From assembly GCA_900320245.1 (NCBI GenBank), contig ONRP01000018.1, forward strand, positions 1 through 57,425: a stretch of 57,425 nucleotides of DNA, written 5' to 3'. The stretch is from an uncultured Prevotellaceae bacterium. GTDB lineage: Bacteria; Bacteroidota; Bacteroidia; Bacteroidales; Muribaculaceae. The position numbers and the translations under genes were made by a program. Under the pieces are notes generated by a model. It had not been told where the DNA came from and did not search any database. It saw nothing but the letters and a program-made list of their open reading frames with translations. Each line of letters opens with the position of its first letter. The stretch's first letter is position 1. Shown here one piece after another: positions 8,520-20,361 of this stretch.

Positions 8520-9707
8520 ATGAAACTGAAATATATAATGTTCGTTCTTGCCAGCATCATGCTGGGTATGGGCCTGACAGGCTGTGAGGACGAGAAAGAC
8601 CTGATTATCATTGAGGGCGACCTGCCCATCAAGACCTCTACACTCTACATGGTGGGTGATGCCACGCCCAATGGTTGGGACATCGGCAATCCCACGCCGC
8701 TGACGGCTACCGAGGCAGACCCCTTGATTTTCACTTGGGAGGGTTCTCTAAACAAGGGAGAAATAAAGCTTTGTCTGACGACGGGCAGTTGGGATGCTCC
8801 CTTCATCCGTCCCCTCGTGAACGGTACCGAGATTTCCCGAACGGCCATCACTAACGCGAAGTTTGGTATGCATGCCGGTGACCCCGACGACAAGTGGCGC
8901 GTTGTGGATGCAGGCAAGTATCGCTTGACATTTGACTTGAGGAACTGGACCATGTCCACCGAGTACACCGGTGAGCCCGACGCTCCTGTTATCGAGCCTA
9001 TCGTGACCGATGTGGTCTATATGGTGGGTGACGCTACGCCTAACGGCTGGAACATCGATGCTCCCACCCAGCTCGAGAAGAAGTCCACTTATATCTTTGA
9101 ATATGAAGGCCCGCTCAATGTGGGTGAAATGAAGGCCTGCATTGCTTCAGGTGACTGGGGTGTGCCTTTCATCCGTCCCACGTTTGCAGAGTGCAAGATT
9201 AACAAGGACGGCGTTGAGAGTCCTGAATTCATCTTCGTAGCCAATCCTGATGACAAGTGGAAGGTCGAGGATGCTGGTAAGTACCGACTGACCTTTGACT
9301 TGGAGAACTACACGTTGAAGGCTGAATATCTGGGTGAACTTGATCCTGTTGGGCCTGAACCCATATCAGCGGAGGCCGTTTATATCGTCGGTGATGCCAC
9401 CCCCAACGGATGGAGTATCGATGCCCCGACACAGTTAACCAAGGTGTCGCAGTACATCTTCAAGTATGAGGGCACCCTCGTGCCCGGCGAGATGAAGGCC
9501 TGCATCGCTACTGGCAGCTGGGATGTGCCCTTTATCCGTCCCACCTTTGCCGACTGCAAGATCAACAAGACTGGAGTTGAAAACCCCAACTTCGTCTTCA
9601 CCAACGGTCCTGACGACAAGTGGCGTGTCGAAGAATCGGCCAACTACCGCATCACCTTTGATCTGGAGCACTGGACAATTCAAGTGGAAGAAATCACCAA
9701 TGACTAA
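8520..9707 (+). CDS. SusE/SusF-like outer membrane lipoprotein with three glycan-binding repeats
   Basis: A 395-residue lipoprotein (lipobox LTGC, Cys22). After a short linker there are three tandem domains of about 120 residues beginning near residues 41, 165 and 285, each opening with a variant of YMVGDATPNGW and carrying a (D/N)W.(V/A)PFIRP block and a DDKWRVxxxxxYRxTFDL block. These match the starch-binding-type domains of SusE/SusF. The DNA repeats are also clearly similar, which suggests internal duplication. It is 32 bp after susD and should help hold alpha-glucan or a related glycan at the cell surface. It lacks the distinct N-terminal SusE Ig-like domain seen in the canonical protein. 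Confidence 0.88.
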   Translation: MKLKYIMFVLASIMLGMGLTGCEDEKDLIIIEGDLPIKTSTLYMVGDATPNGWDIGNPTPLTATEADPLIFTWEGSLNKGEIKLCLTTGSWDAPFIRPLVNGTEISRTAITNAKFGMHAGDPDDKWRVVDAGKYRLTFDLRNWTMSTEYTGEPDAPVIEPIVTDVVYMVGDATPNGWNIDAPTQLEKKSTYIFEYEGPLNVGEMKACIASGDWGVPFIRPTFAECKINKDGVESPEFIFVANPDDKWKVEDAGKYRLTFDLENYTLKAEYLGELDPVGPEPISAEAVYIVGDATPNGWSIDAPTQLTKVSQYIFKYEGTLVPGEMKACIATGSWDVPFIRPTFADCKINKTGVENPNFVFTNGPDDKWRVEESANYRITFDLEHWTIQVEEITND

Positions 9708-9722
9708 TTAAAAACATAAGAT

Positions 9723-13218
<3,496 letters not shown>

Positions 13219-13423
13219 TGATGACTTGGTAGAATAGCTTCTCAATATTACCTGCTGTTAGGGGGCGCGGTTGTGATAGCCGCGTCCTCTTTGTCTTAGT
13301 ATGAGGGTCTAGTCATTCGTATTGGACTCTTAAGACAATAAACGGGGGAATAAAGCGGCGATAGAAATACATAAATCACTGAAAACCAATAACTTGAAAA
13401 TAAATCTATTGGAGCTATCTGCT
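13219..13423. other. Intergenic region after the PUL, weak terminator
   Basis: No gene. A GC-rich hairpin (CGCGGTT and AGCCGCG arms, about 13266-13284) followed by a mixed T-rich tract (CCTCTTTGTCTT) is the probable terminator of the susC-to-GH97 operon. Nothing else recognisable up to the ssrA terminator. Confidence 0.45.
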
Positions 13424-13470
13424 CCAATAAAAACAGACGAGTAAGTATCTGTATATCAGATAGTTACTCG
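13424..13470 (-). terminator. ssrA terminator
   Basis: Directly downstream of tmRNA on the minus strand: a 14-bp stem (plus-strand arms 13438-13451 and 13457-13470, loop of 5) followed by a T-rich tract ending TTTTTATTGG. Its layout is repeated at 389-433. Confidence 0.85.
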
Positions 13471-13477
13471 TGCTCTG

Positions 13478-13874
13478 TGGAGCTGGAGGGGTTTGAACCC
13501 TCGTCCAAACGTGGAACCAATAAGGTTTCTACATGCTTAGTCCCGGCTTAGTTTTCGATTGGCGGCAGGCCCGGGACGGCCAACCGACAACTTATCCTCT
13601 AAATTTCGGACTTGGCTCGAGGCTCGCCTCATCCTATCGCCGATATTCCTGCACCACCGGTTCAACCCGCCTCGGCGCGAGGGCAGTTGGGTGATGTCTC
13701 GTCACTGCCCCTTGGGCAATGATAAAGCCGAACTTACTGTGCTTCGGTTAGGCAGCGAGAGCGTAGTTGTTTTCGCCATTTAATTGTGTCAATGACTGAG
13801 ATTAAAGAGCATTGCCATTATCGCTCTGCATGCTTGCTTACCGCTTCTACACGCTGTCAAAGCCAGTCAGCCCC
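13478..13874 (-). ncRNA. ssrA: tmRNA (transfer-messenger RNA)
   Basis: Rescues stalled ribosomes and tags the unfinished protein for proteolysis. The 5' end GGGGCTGACTGG (complement of 13863-13874) pairs with the 3' end CAGCTCC (complement of 13479-13485) as an acceptor stem; the T-arm GGGTTCAAACCC is complete (near 13490-13500). The CCA end is not encoded. The tag frame reads (N)GENNYALAA with its TAA complement at 13748-13750. Length about 397 nt, as expected for a one-piece tmRNA. Upstream on the minus strand is a promoter-like TACTTTTG (13903-13910) with ATTG 19 bases further up. Confidence 0.95.
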
Positions 13875-13902
13875 GATAGTATGTGTCCGCGTAAACGGGC
13901 TG

Positions 13903-13933
13903 CAAAAGTACTACAATTTCTGTGCCAAACAAT
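13903..13933 (-). promoter_or_regulatory. ssrA promoter
   Basis: Minus strand ATTG-N19-TACTTTTG, matching the Bacteroidota TTTG-N19/20-TAnnTTTG form, about 29 bases upstream of the mature tmRNA 5' end, leaving a short 5' leader for RNase P. Confidence 0.6.
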
Positions 13934-14052
13934 GGATTTTGCCGATTTTTTCATGGAAAAAGTGCTTTTTAGGTGCTTTTTTCTGAGAAAAACGGTTTTT
14001 TCGGTGGTTTGTCAGTGAGAATCAGCCTTGTTGGGTGTTTTTTTGCATGGTG

Positions 14053-14676
14053 TCAGTCTTGCTCGATGACTTCGTGCCAGAAGGGGGATTCTTGCGGGAT
14101 GAAGTTGCCGGCCATGAGGTGGTTGTAGATGCGCAGACAAGCCCAGGCGTCGATGGCGGCATAGCGCTGCTGGGCTTCGGTGAGTTGCGGGGCCTCCCAG
14201 TTGGTGAGTTGTTGGCTCTTGCTGATTTTCTGGTGAAAAATGATGGCGTAGATCTTCTGCAGGCTCATGTCGGTGATATGGTATTGCTTGACCATCTGCT
14301 GGAGTTCGATGAAGGCGGCGGGCTTCATGTCGCAGACGCGTGTGAGTTGGTGGAAGTCGTCGTTGGTCGACAGTCCCACCTTGGTGATGGTTTTGTCCTC
14401 GAGGTATTGCTTGAGTGGGGTGGGGATGCCTGTCCTGTTGATGCGGAAGAGGAAGGCGTCGTTCTCGTTGGATAACTGCAGCAGGGCCATCTGGTGCCGC
14501 TCGCCGCGCCGGAAACTCGGGCGGGTCTCGGTGTCAAAGCCGACGATGGGCATGGTGCGCAGGGCGCTGACAGCGCTCTTGACCTGTGAGACGGCATCAA
14601 TGATGTGGATGCGCCCGGGGAAGGCGACCACGGGCATCTGGTTGATGACTTGTTTTTCTATCGATATGGCGTGCAT
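14053..14676 (-). CDS. RNase D-like 3'-5' exonuclease domain protein
   Basis: A 207-residue cytoplasmic single-domain DEDDy exonuclease. The three Exo motifs are visible: Exo I GFDTET (Asp48, Glu50), Exo II GLSTNDDFHQL (Asp106 or Asp107) and Exo III RYAAIDAW with Tyr172 and Asp176 in the Y-x3-D spacing of the DEDDy subclass. There is no HRDC domain, so it is shorter than classical RNase D and is probably an RNA 3'-end trimming or small DNA/RNA processing enzyme. It ends 178 bp from the ssrA gene region and lies downstream of the RSH gene on the same strand with about 100 bp between, so co-transcription is possible. Confidence 0.88.
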   Translation of the reverse strand: MHAISIEKQVINQMPVVAFPGRIHIIDAVSQVKSAVSALRTMPIVGFDTETRPSFRRGERHQMALLQLSNENDAFLFRINRTGIPTPLKQYLEDKTITKVGLSTNDDFHQLTRVCDMKPAAFIELQQMVKQYHITDMSLQKIYAIIFHQKISKSQQLTNWEAPQLTEAQQRYAAIDAWACLRIYNHLMAGNFIPQESPFWHEVIEQD

Positions 14677-14772
14677 GATGCCTGCAAAGGTAGTGCTTTT
14701 TTGGTGAATTGTGAATAGTTATTAGTGAATAGTTGCGTGCTGTAGTTGGTTGGCGATGGGCTTGCCGCTGGT

Positions 14773-16992
14773 TTACAGTCGGTTGACTTGCTTGACTCCC
14801 TTGACGTTGAGAATCTTCTGGGTGAGGTCGTCAAGCAACTCGTTGCTGCTGATGCTGACGGTGAGGAAACCCTCGAACAGGCCTCCGTCGGCATGCACCG
14901 AGATACCGCGCAGCAGGCTGTCGCCGCTCTTGTTGATGACCGAGGTGATGGATGCGACGATGCCGATGTCGTCCTTGCCCAGGACTTGCAGGGTGACGAG
15001 AAACTGGCTGCCGGCCTTGCCTGTCCATCGGGTGCGGATGATGCGGTATGGGTAGCGGCTCCTGAGGTGGTGCAGGTTTTTGCAGTCGGTGCGGTGGATC
15101 TTGATGGCGCCGTCGCTGGCGATGAAGCCCTCGATGCGGTCCCCGAAGATGGGGTTGCAGCACTTGGCGAGCCTGTAGTTGATGCCCTTGACGTCCTCAC
15201 CGATGACCAGGATGTCGCTGTCGTGCCGTGGCTGGTGCTCATTGTCGTGCTGCTGCAGGACGAACTGCTCGGCGGTGCCTCGTGCAGTAGCCGTCGCCGG
15301 TCCCTGGCTGATGGCCTCGTATTGCTCGACGACGTCGCTGATGTCGATGGCTTCTTCCTGGATGGCGACATAGAACTCGGTGGTGGTCTTGAATCCCATC
15401 TTCTTGATGACGCGGGCCAGGATGGCGTCTTCGGGTTCGATTTTGCGGTTCTTGAAGCGCCGTTGCAGGGCCTCGCGCGCCAGCAGCGATTGGTTGGCGC
15501 GCCGCTCGTTGATGGCATTCTTGATCTTGTTGCGCGCGCGGCTGGTGGTGGCGATGCCCAGCCAATCGAGGCGCGGTGTCTGTGTTGATGACGTGATGAC
15601 CTCGACGGTGTCGCCGCTGCGCAGGCGGTAGTTGATTTTCTGGTTCTTGCCGTCGACCTTGGCACCCATACAGGTGCTGCCCACGCGCGAGTGGATATGG
15701 TAGGCGAAGTCGAGCACGGTGGCTCCCTGCGGCAGGCGGATGAGGTCGCCCTTGGGTGTGAAGACGAACACCTCGTCGTTGTAGAGGTTGGTGTCCATGT
15801 TGCGCATGAGGCTCATCTGCCCTTCCTGCCCACTGGCTTCGAGCATCTCGCGCACCTCGTTCATCCACTTGTCCACGTCGCCGTCGCTCTTGATGCCCTT
15901 GTACCGCCAGTGTGCTGCCACACCGCGCTCGGCGCTCTCGTCCATACGCTGTGTGCGTATCTGTACCTCGACCCACTTGTCGCCGGGACCATAGACGGTG
16001 ATGTGCAGCGACTCGTAGCCGTTGCTCTTGGGGACGGTAATCCAGTCCTTGAAGCGTGACGGGTTGGCCTTGTAGATGTCGGTGACGATGGAGTAGGCGA
16101 GCCAGCAGGCGCGTTTCTCGTCGCGTGGCTTGGTATCGAGGATGATGCGTATGGCGAACAGGTCGTAGATGCCGCCCAGGTCCACACCTTGTTTCTGCAT
16201 CTTCTGCCAGATGCTGTTGATTGACTTGGTGCGCCCCTTGATTTCGTAATTCAGGCCTTCGGCCTTGAGTCGCTCGTCGATGGGCTTGATAAAGTCGCTG
16301 ACATATCGGTCGCGCTCCTGCTTGGTCTCGGCCAGTCGGTTGGCAATTTGTGTGAAGACCTTGCGGTTGAGGTATTTGAGAGAGGTGTCCTCCAACTCGG
16401 TTTTGATGGCATACAGTCCGAGTTTGTGGGCCAGTGGGGCGTAGAGATAGCGCGACTCGCTGGCGATCTCGTGAACGAATTTCTCGTTGGGGTGGTGGTT
16501 GATGGCGCGCATCAGGGCCAGGCGGTCGACCGTCATGATGAGGATGACGCGCACGTCCTCGGCAAAGGTGAGCAGGAGTTTGTGGAAGTTCTCATTCTCG
16601 ACGGCTGCCTGCTTCTTGTACAGGGGCGCCACATGCAGCAGGCCGTGGACGACGCGGGCGATGTCGGGCCCGAACAAGGCCTTGACGCGGTCCACGTCAA
16701 GGTAGTCGCCGCGGCACAGGTTGTAGATCAGCGTAGCGATGACCATCGTGCGGTCGGGGGCGATGCTGTCGCACAGGGTGAGCGCGGTGTTGAGGTGACG
16801 CACCACGGGGTTGAGCCCATACTGGTCGCGCTTGAAGATGCCTGCCTCGACGATGCCGCCCTCAACGAGCCTGTGCACGGTGTTGATGTCCTCGGTCGAC
16901 AGTTGCCCTTCGAGCCTGTCGTTCAGGCTCTTGACAAGGCGGAGCACCTGTTGCCGCTCCTGTGGTGTGAAGTATTCCTGCATTGCCTCCAT
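14773..16992 (-). CDS. RelA/SpoT homologue with degenerate hydrolase motif
   Basis: A 739-residue long RSH protein making (p)ppGpp in the stringent response. N-terminal hydrolase-like domain (about 35-195), synthetase domain (about 250-370, with GIYDLFAIRII, KSNGYESLHITV and VEVQIRT), TGS domain (about 405-465, VFVFTPKGDLIRLP), and a C-terminal regulatory part with an ACT domain (about 660-739). The hydrolase HD signature, normally LLHDxxEDT, reads LIYNLCRGD at residues 88-96, so His, Asp and the Glu-Asp pair are all lost. The protein is therefore probably synthetase-only, like RelA. Bacteroidales usually carry a second RSH that keeps hydrolase activity; it is not in this window. Confidence 0.93.
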   Translation of the reverse strand: MEAMQEYFTPQERQQVLRLVKSLNDRLEGQLSTEDINTVHRLVEGGIVEAGIFKRDQYGLNPVVRHLNTALTLCDSIAPDRTMVIATLIYNLCRGDYLDVDRVKALFGPDIARVVHGLLHVAPLYKKQAAVENENFHKLLLTFAEDVRVILIMTVDRLALMRAINHHPNEKFVHEIASESRYLYAPLAHKLGLYAIKTELEDTSLKYLNRKVFTQIANRLAETKQERDRYVSDFIKPIDERLKAEGLNYEIKGRTKSINSIWQKMQKQGVDLGGIYDLFAIRIILDTKPRDEKRACWLAYSIVTDIYKANPSRFKDWITVPKSNGYESLHITVYGPGDKWVEVQIRTQRMDESAERGVAAHWRYKGIKSDGDVDKWMNEVREMLEASGQEGQMSLMRNMDTNLYNDEVFVFTPKGDLIRLPQGATVLDFAYHIHSRVGSTCMGAKVDGKNQKINYRLRSGDTVEVITSSTQTPRLDWLGIATTSRARNKIKNAINERRANQSLLAREALQRRFKNRKIEPEDAILARVIKKMGFKTTTEFYVAIQEEAIDISDVVEQYEAISQGPATATARGTAEQFVLQQHDNEHQPRHDSDILVIGEDVKGINYRLAKCCNPIFGDRIEGFIASDGAIKIHRTDCKNLHHLRSRYPYRIIRTRWTGKAGSQFLVTLQVLGKDDIGIVASITSVINKSGDSLLRGISVHADGGLFEGFLTVSISSNELLDDLTQKILNVKGVKQVNRL

Positions 16993-17045
16993 TAGCCTTG
17001 GATTTCCTAAAATTCAGGCAAATTTACGCTTTTTATGCCAATTTG

Positions 17046-17077
17046 CTTGCAGGAACCTCACTAAAAATGTAATTTTG
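17046..17077 (+). promoter_or_regulatory. Promoter for the DUF4301 gene
   Basis: CTTG-N20-TAATTTTG, a good Bacteroidota-type promoter 25 bases upstream of the ATG at 17103. Confidence 0.55.
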
Positions 17078-17102
17078 GAGAAAATTCTAAACCATCTGCG
17101 AT

Positions 17103-18626
17103 ATGTTTAACGAAAAAGACCAAAAACTGATGGCCTCCAAGGGCATTACCGAGCCCGTGATCGAGGCACAACTGAAGCGGTTCGAGACGGGGTTCCCGTG
17201 GCTTAAACTGGAAGCCGCCGCAACCGTGGGCAAGGGCATCACGAGGCTCGATGCCAAGCAACAGGCCCAATGTATCAAGTTATGGAAGGAATTCCAGGGT
17301 GGCGGTGCTTCCATCGAGAAGTTCCAACCCGCATCGGGTGCTGCCAGCCGCATGTTCAAGAACCTGTTCGCTTTCATCAACGAGGGCAAGAGCGCTCCCG
17401 AGACCGACTTCGAGAAGCAATTCTTTGAGGGTATCACCCAGTTTGCTTTCTATCCCCAGTTAAACAAGACCTGCGTGGCTCTGTATCAGAACAACGTTGC
17501 CGAACTCATGGCCGCTGGCCGCTACGGCGACGTGATCAAAGCGTTGCTGCTCTCCGATGGCATGAACTACGGTTCCCTGCCCAAGGCCTTGCTCAAGTTC
17601 CACCGCGCTGCCGCCGGCACGGCCCACACACCCCTTGAGGAGCACCTCGAGGAGGGCGCCCAGTATGCTGCCGACGCCGACCGCCGTGTGCGCATCCACT
17701 TCACCGTCTCGCCCGAACACCGCGACGGCTTTGAACGCCTCATCAGGGCCAAAGTGCCGCTGATGGAGAAGGTGTGGGGCGTGAAGTATGACATCACGCT
17801 GAGCGAGCAGAAAGCCTCGACCGATACCATCGCTGTCAATATGGACAACACGCCCTACCGCGATGCCAACGACAACCTGCTGTTCCGCCCGGCCGGTCAC
17901 GGAGCCCTGCTCGAGAACCTCAACGAGCGCGACGCCGACGTGGTGTTCATCAAGAACGTGGACAACGTGGTGCCCCTGCGCCTGCGCAGCGTGACCACCC
18001 GTTACAAGAAAATCCTGGGTGGCTACCTCGTTATGGTGCAGCGCCAGTTGAAGAAATATCTTGAGATGCTCAATAAGGGCAACGTCAAACCCGCCGACCT
18101 GAAGTCGATGTTGCGTTACGCACAGCAGACGCTGTGCATCATCGACAAGGCCACCGACGCGATGGACGATGCCGCCCTTACCGCTTGGCTGCGCGACAAG
18201 TTCAACCGTCCCATCCGCGTGTGCGGCGTGGTGCCCAACGAGGGTGAACCTGGCGGTGGCCCCTACCTGGCCTACAATGCCGATGGTTCGGCATCGCCCC
18301 AGATTCTGGAATCAGCCCAGATCAATCCCGACGATGCTGCTGCCGTCGATATGATGAAGGGAGGCACCCACTTCAACCCCGTTGACCTGGTTTGCTACAT
18401 CAAGGACTACAAGGGCATCAAGTTCGACCTGCGCAAGTTTGTCGATGCCGAGACAGGCTTCATCAGCGTCAAGAGCAAGGACGGCGTCGATATCAAGGCC
18501 CTGGAGTTGCCTGGCCTGTGGAACGGCTCGATGAGCAACTGGAACACCGTCTTTGTCGAGGTGCCCATCGACACGTTTAACCCTGTCAAGACCGTCAACG
18601 ACCTGTTGCGCAAGGCCCACCAGTAA
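17103..18626 (+). CDS. DUF4301 family protein
   Basis: A 507-residue cytoplasmic protein with no signal peptide or membrane segment. It matches the DUF4301 family, which is common in Bacteroidales and has no established function. Notable conserved-looking blocks are KFQPASGAASRMFK (residues about 76-89, resembling a nucleotide-sugar-binding loop), FRPAGHGALLENLN (about 260), RVCGVVPNEGEPGGGPY (about 372) and GGTHFNPVDLVC (about 420). The order of these blocks gives it the look of a nucleotidyltransferase-like or UDP-sugar-pyrophosphorylase-like fold, which is only a suggestion. A thioredoxin gene follows 19 bp after the stop. Confidence 0.85.
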   Translation: MFNEKDQKLMASKGITEPVIEAQLKRFETGFPWLKLEAAATVGKGITRLDAKQQAQCIKLWKEFQGGGASIEKFQPASGAASRMFKNLFAFINEGKSAPETDFEKQFFEGITQFAFYPQLNKTCVALYQNNVAELMAAGRYGDVIKALLLSDGMNYGSLPKALLKFHRAAAGTAHTPLEEHLEEGAQYAADADRRVRIHFTVSPEHRDGFERLIRAKVPLMEKVWGVKYDITLSEQKASTDTIAVNMDNTPYRDANDNLLFRPAGHGALLENLNERDADVVFIKNVDNVVPLRLRSVTTRYKKILGGYLVMVQRQLKKYLEMLNKGNVKPADLKSMLRYAQQTLCIIDKATDAMDDAALTAWLRDKFNRPIRVCGVVPNEGEPGGGPYLAYNADGSASPQILESAQINPDDAAAVDMMKGGTHFNPVDLVCYIKDYKGIKFDLRKFVDAETGFISVKSKDGVDIKALELPGLWNGSMSNWNTVFVEVPIDTFNPVKTVNDLLRKAHQ

Positions 18627-18645
18627 TAGCAGACAGCACTTGACA

Positions 18646-19089
18646 ATGAGAAGGATATTGTTTCTCCTGCTGGTGGCGTGGTCACTGGCCTTCGCAGCCA
18701 GCGCCCAGCGCTATAGTGCCGACCTTGACACCGTCTACACCGTTCATTCCATCAGCCAGGACCGTTTCAAGGAGGTGATTGCCGACTATGCCGTCCGCGA
18801 CTGGGTGATGCTCAATCCGCGGCCTGTCATCGTGGACTTCTATGCCGACTGGTGCCTGCCGTGCAAGCGCTTGGAGCCCATCCTCAGGCGCATTGCCCAG
18901 CACTACAACGGCGAGGTGGACTTCTACCGCATCAACGTCGACGACAACAGCGACATCGCCGACGTCTTCCAGATTCGCAGCCTCCCCTTCCTGCTCATCT
19001 GCCCCCTCGAGGGCGAGCCCAAGAGTGTCATCGGCCTCTACTCCGAGCAGGAATACATCCGCGTGTTCAACCAGGCCCTGGGTCGTTAG
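18646..19089 (+). CDS. Secreted thioredoxin-like protein
   Basis: A 147-residue thioredoxin-fold protein with a signal peptide (MRRILFLLLVAWSLAFAASA). The redox motif WCLPCK lies in VDFYADWCLPCKRLEPIL, and the cis-Pro loop is in SLPFLLI. The start at 18646 is chosen because it begins the signal peptide and lies after the upstream stop. It probably acts in the periplasm as a disulfide reductase or oxidase. It follows DUF4301 at 19 bp and is likely in the same transcript, though no functional link between the two is evident. Confidence 0.88.
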   Translation: MRRILFLLLVAWSLAFAASAQRYSADLDTVYTVHSISQDRFKEVIADYAVRDWVMLNPRPVIVDFYADWCLPCKRLEPILRRIAQHYNGEVDFYRINVDDNSDIADVFQIRSLPFLLICPLEGEPKSVIGLYSEQEYIRVFNQALGR

Positions 19090-19486
19090 CAGCCATCAGC
19101 CAACTACAGAGTACGCTTTAAAAACTACGAATTACGCGAATCTAACTGATACGGCATCCGCATGATTATCTCACGCTAAGCCGCTAAGTCGCAAAGTCAA
19201 TAAATGGCATCCGCATTCCTGTAGGTTGGAATGCGGATGCCATTGTCATTCTTGTCATTCTTGTCTTCCCTTTATTGCAGGATCGCAGATGCCATAGTGT
19301 TTCTTGTATTTCTTGTTTTCATTTTATCAGTAGCGCGGATGCCAAACATTTTTTTTGTTTTCATTTTATCAAAAGCGCCGATGCCAAACTCCTTCTTGTC
19401 TTTAAATCCTAGCGTCTTAGCGCCTTAGCGTGAGGCCGGTTAAACTTGCAATTTGGGGTGGGGGAGTAAAAATTATGGGGCAAATC
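19090..19486. repeat. Repeat-filled intergenic region with a 19-bp terminal inverted repeat
   Basis: No gene. A 19-bp inverted repeat (18 matches) at 19170-19188 and 19416-19434, built from CGCTAAG-type units, encloses about 265 bp. Inside are a perfect 16-bp hairpin (19203-19218 with 19229-19244, AATGGCATCCGCATTC) and four degenerate, head-to-tail units of about 40-53 bp, each with (G)CGGATGCCA followed by a pyrimidine-rich CTTCTTGTC tract. A related unit recurs at about 45360-45410. It resembles a non-autonomous palindromic element (MITE-like). Confidence 0.6.
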
Positions 19487-19517
19487 ATTGCTGGGTGAGA
19501 AATTTGTTGTAACTTTG
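19487..19517 (+). promoter_or_regulatory. Promoter of the rpsF-rpsR-rplI operon
   Basis: ATTG-N19-TAACTTTG, an excellent Bacteroidota-type promoter, 49 bases upstream of the rpsF start. Confidence 0.7.
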
Positions 19518-19566
19518 CCCCGCTTTTTAGCGAAACTTTTATTAATCAACTTATTTTAAACGATTT

Positions 19567-20016
19567 ATGAACAAGTACGAAACCGTTTTCATTTTAACTC
19601 CCGTTTTGTCTGATGATCAGATGAAGGAAACGGTAGAAAAGTTCAAGAGCGTGCTCACCGACAATGGTGGCAAGATCGAGAACGAAGAGAATTGGGGACT
19701 GCGCAAACTCGCATATCCCATCGAGAACAAGAACACTGGTTTTTACACCCTGATTGAGTTTGAGGGCGAACCCACCATCGTCGGCAAGTTGGAGACTGCT
19801 TTCCGTCGCGATGAGAAGGTGATCCGTTTCCTCACCTTCCGTTTGGACAAGTTTGCTGCCGAGTACGCCATCAAGCGTCGTGCCGTGCGCAAGGCCAAAC
19901 AGGAAGAGCGCGCCGCTCAGGAGGCTGCCGAGAAGGAAGCCGCTCCCGTTGTCGAGGAGGCTCCCAAGGCTGTTGAGGCTCCCGTAACCGAGTCTAACGA
20001 AGAAACCAAAGAGTAA
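19567..20016 (+). CDS. rpsF: 30S ribosomal protein S6
   Basis: A 149-residue protein. The S6 core (about 1-98) shows the typical start [15 protein letters not shown], the [18 protein letters not shown] block that contacts S18 and 16S rRNA, and [13 protein letters not shown]. Beyond it is a tail of about 50 residues rich in Ala, Glu and Lys ([16 protein letters not shown] and onward), longer than in most bacteria. First gene of the classical rpsF-rpsR-rplI operon; rpsR starts 26 bp downstream. Confidence 0.97.
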   Translation: MNKYETVFILTPVLSDDQMKETVEKFKSVLTDNGGKIENEENWGLRKLAYPIENKNTGFYTLIEFEGEPTIVGKLETAFRRDEKVIRFLTFRLDKFAAEYAIKRRAVRKAKQEERAAQEAAEKEAAPVVEEAPKAVEAPVTESNEETKE

Positions 20017-20028
20017 AACTTAATGATT

Positions 20029-20034
20029 AGGAGG
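20029..20034 (+). promoter_or_regulatory. Strong ribosome binding site of rpsR
   Basis: AGGAGG 8 bases before the ATG at 20043. Strong Shine-Dalgarno sequences are unusual in this window, where most genes have none. Confidence 0.75.
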
Positions 20035-20042
20035 TAAAAACT

Positions 20043-20330
20043 ATGGCACAAGAACAAGTAAGACCCAACAATCAGGGCGAAATCCGTTATCTGACTCCGC
20101 TGTCGGTTGACAATCGCAAGAAGAAATACTGCCGTTTCAAACGCAGTGGCATCAAGTACATCGACTACAAGGACCCCGAGTTCCTGAAGAAGTTCCTCAA
20201 CGAGCAAGGCAAAATCCTGCCCCGCCGCATCACCGGCACTTCGCTCAAGTTCCAGCGCCGCGTGGCTAAGGCCGTGAAGCGTGCCCGTCATCTGGCATTG
20301 CTGCCCTATGTGACCGACTTGATGAAATAA
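20043..20330 (+). CDS. rpsR: 30S ribosomal protein S18
   Basis: A 95-residue basic protein with the S18 core: [27 protein letters not shown], then [18 protein letters not shown] and the end [14 protein letters not shown], all diagnostic. It binds the 30S platform as a pair with S6. Sits between rpsF and rplI with short gaps and its own AGGAGG site. Confidence 0.97.
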   Translation: MAQEQVRPNNQGEIRYLTPLSVDNRKKKYCRFKRSGIKYIDYKDPEFLKKFLNEQGKILPRRITGTSLKFQRRVAKAVKRARHLALLPYVTDLMK

Positions 20331-20347
20331 ACAACCCGATTACACAA

Positions 20348-20353
20348 AGGAGG
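20348..20353 (+). promoter_or_regulatory. Strong ribosome binding site of rplI
   Basis: AGGAGG 8 bases before the ATG at 20362. Confidence 0.75.
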
Positions 20354-20361
20354 AAACAATT

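Noticed and set aside
13559-13986. Plus-strand frames across 13.5-14.0 kb
   Set aside because: They are antisense to the tmRNA gene and its promoter region.
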